Positions 63,951 to 64,000 of a stretch of 64,000 bases of DNA are shown piece by piece. Below the pieces are notes generated by a model. That model worked only from the letters and a program-made list of their open reading frames with translations. It was not told the origin of the DNA and did not search any database. Each line of letters opens with the position of its first letter. The stretch's first letter is position 1. The stretch is taken from assembly GCF_003970925.1 (NCBI RefSeq), contig NZ_RWJF01000001.1, forward strand, positions 1,110,501 to 1,174,500, in the 5' to 3' direction. This DNA comes from Sphingomonas ginkgonis (GTDB lineage Bacteria; Pseudomonadota; Alphaproteobacteria; Sphingomonadales; Sphingomonadaceae). The translations under genes were made by a program, and so were the position numbers.

Positions 63951-64000
63951 GGGTGAGGTATGGAAAACGCGCTAGCCGCGCGGGGCGGCGATGGTCACCG

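Noticed and set aside
63960..64000. Start of a new gene at the right edge
   Set aside because: An ATG at 63960 opens a short frame, but the ribosome site is too close and only 13 codons are visible.

Overview
This window looks like a chromosomal segment of an alphaproteobacterium of the order Sphingomonadales (Sphingomonas or a close relative). Reasons: high GC throughout; a nearly complete murein/division (dcw) cluster in alphaproteobacterial order; the runs panB - TPR anchor - bamB - der and pcm - tolC - popZ - valS; a popZ-like gene; HWE-type signalling; and an outer-membrane barrel with a CPDGSVI proline tail. No rRNA, tRNA, CRISPR, prophage or insertion sequence is recognised. GTG and TTG starts are frequent (mraZ, murD, murG, ddl, tolC, pcm, cls, the TPR gene, Hpt, the OmpA-like gene).

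Layout. 1-10.4 kb: a partial secreted protein, a GH43 and a GH1-like glycosidase facing each other, a hemerythrin-domain protein, a Gly/Tyr-rich exported protein with a strong terminator before guaA, an L,D-transpeptidase lipoprotein, an HWE histidine kinase, a quinone oxidoreductase, a new 57-residue ORF, a Thr/Pro-rich exported protein and panB. 10.5-14.9 kb: TPR anchor, bamB and der. Between bamB and der lies about 1 kb of palindromic repeats around a frameshifted DUF559 nuclease remnant. 15-19.7 kb: Hpt protein, DUF418 membrane protein, purL and two small envelope proteins.

20.2-39.9 kb: the dcw cluster mraZ, rsmH, ftsL, ftsI, murE, murF, mraY, murD, ftsW, murG, murC, murB, ddl, ftsQ, ftsA, with an MFS transporter placed before ftsZ. 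Most junctions overlap by 1-4 bases, so the genes are probably co-transcribed and translationally coupled. They make lipid II in the cytoplasm (MurA-type step not in the window) and build the septal machine. Two unrelated palindromic repeat elements are embedded in frame in murD. The ftsZ promoter region carries four GANTC (CcrM-type) sites in two equally spaced pairs and a CtrA-like site. A DnaA box and possible MraZ boxes precede mraZ.

40-53.7 kb: cardiolipin synthase, a large M16 peptidase, then pcm-like, tolC and popZ. A convergent S9 peptidase and GH5 pair, overlapping by 135 bp, separates popZ from valS.

53.9-62.7 kb: a surface-glycan operon. rfbF, rfbG and rfbH make a CDP-3,6-dideoxyhexose precursor. 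They are followed by an HpcH/HpaI aldolase, a HAD protein, an acetohydroxyacid-synthase-like ThDP enzyme, an NAD-dependent reductase/epimerase, a membrane GT2 glycosyltransferase and GtrA. The ThDP enzyme plus reductase recall YerE/YerF of yersiniose synthesis, while the aldolase and HAD protein have no place in that pathway. This is the best candidate for an undescribed pathway, probably a carbon-branched deoxysugar. The window closes with an OmpA-like barrel carrying two polyproline tracts and a clear terminator.
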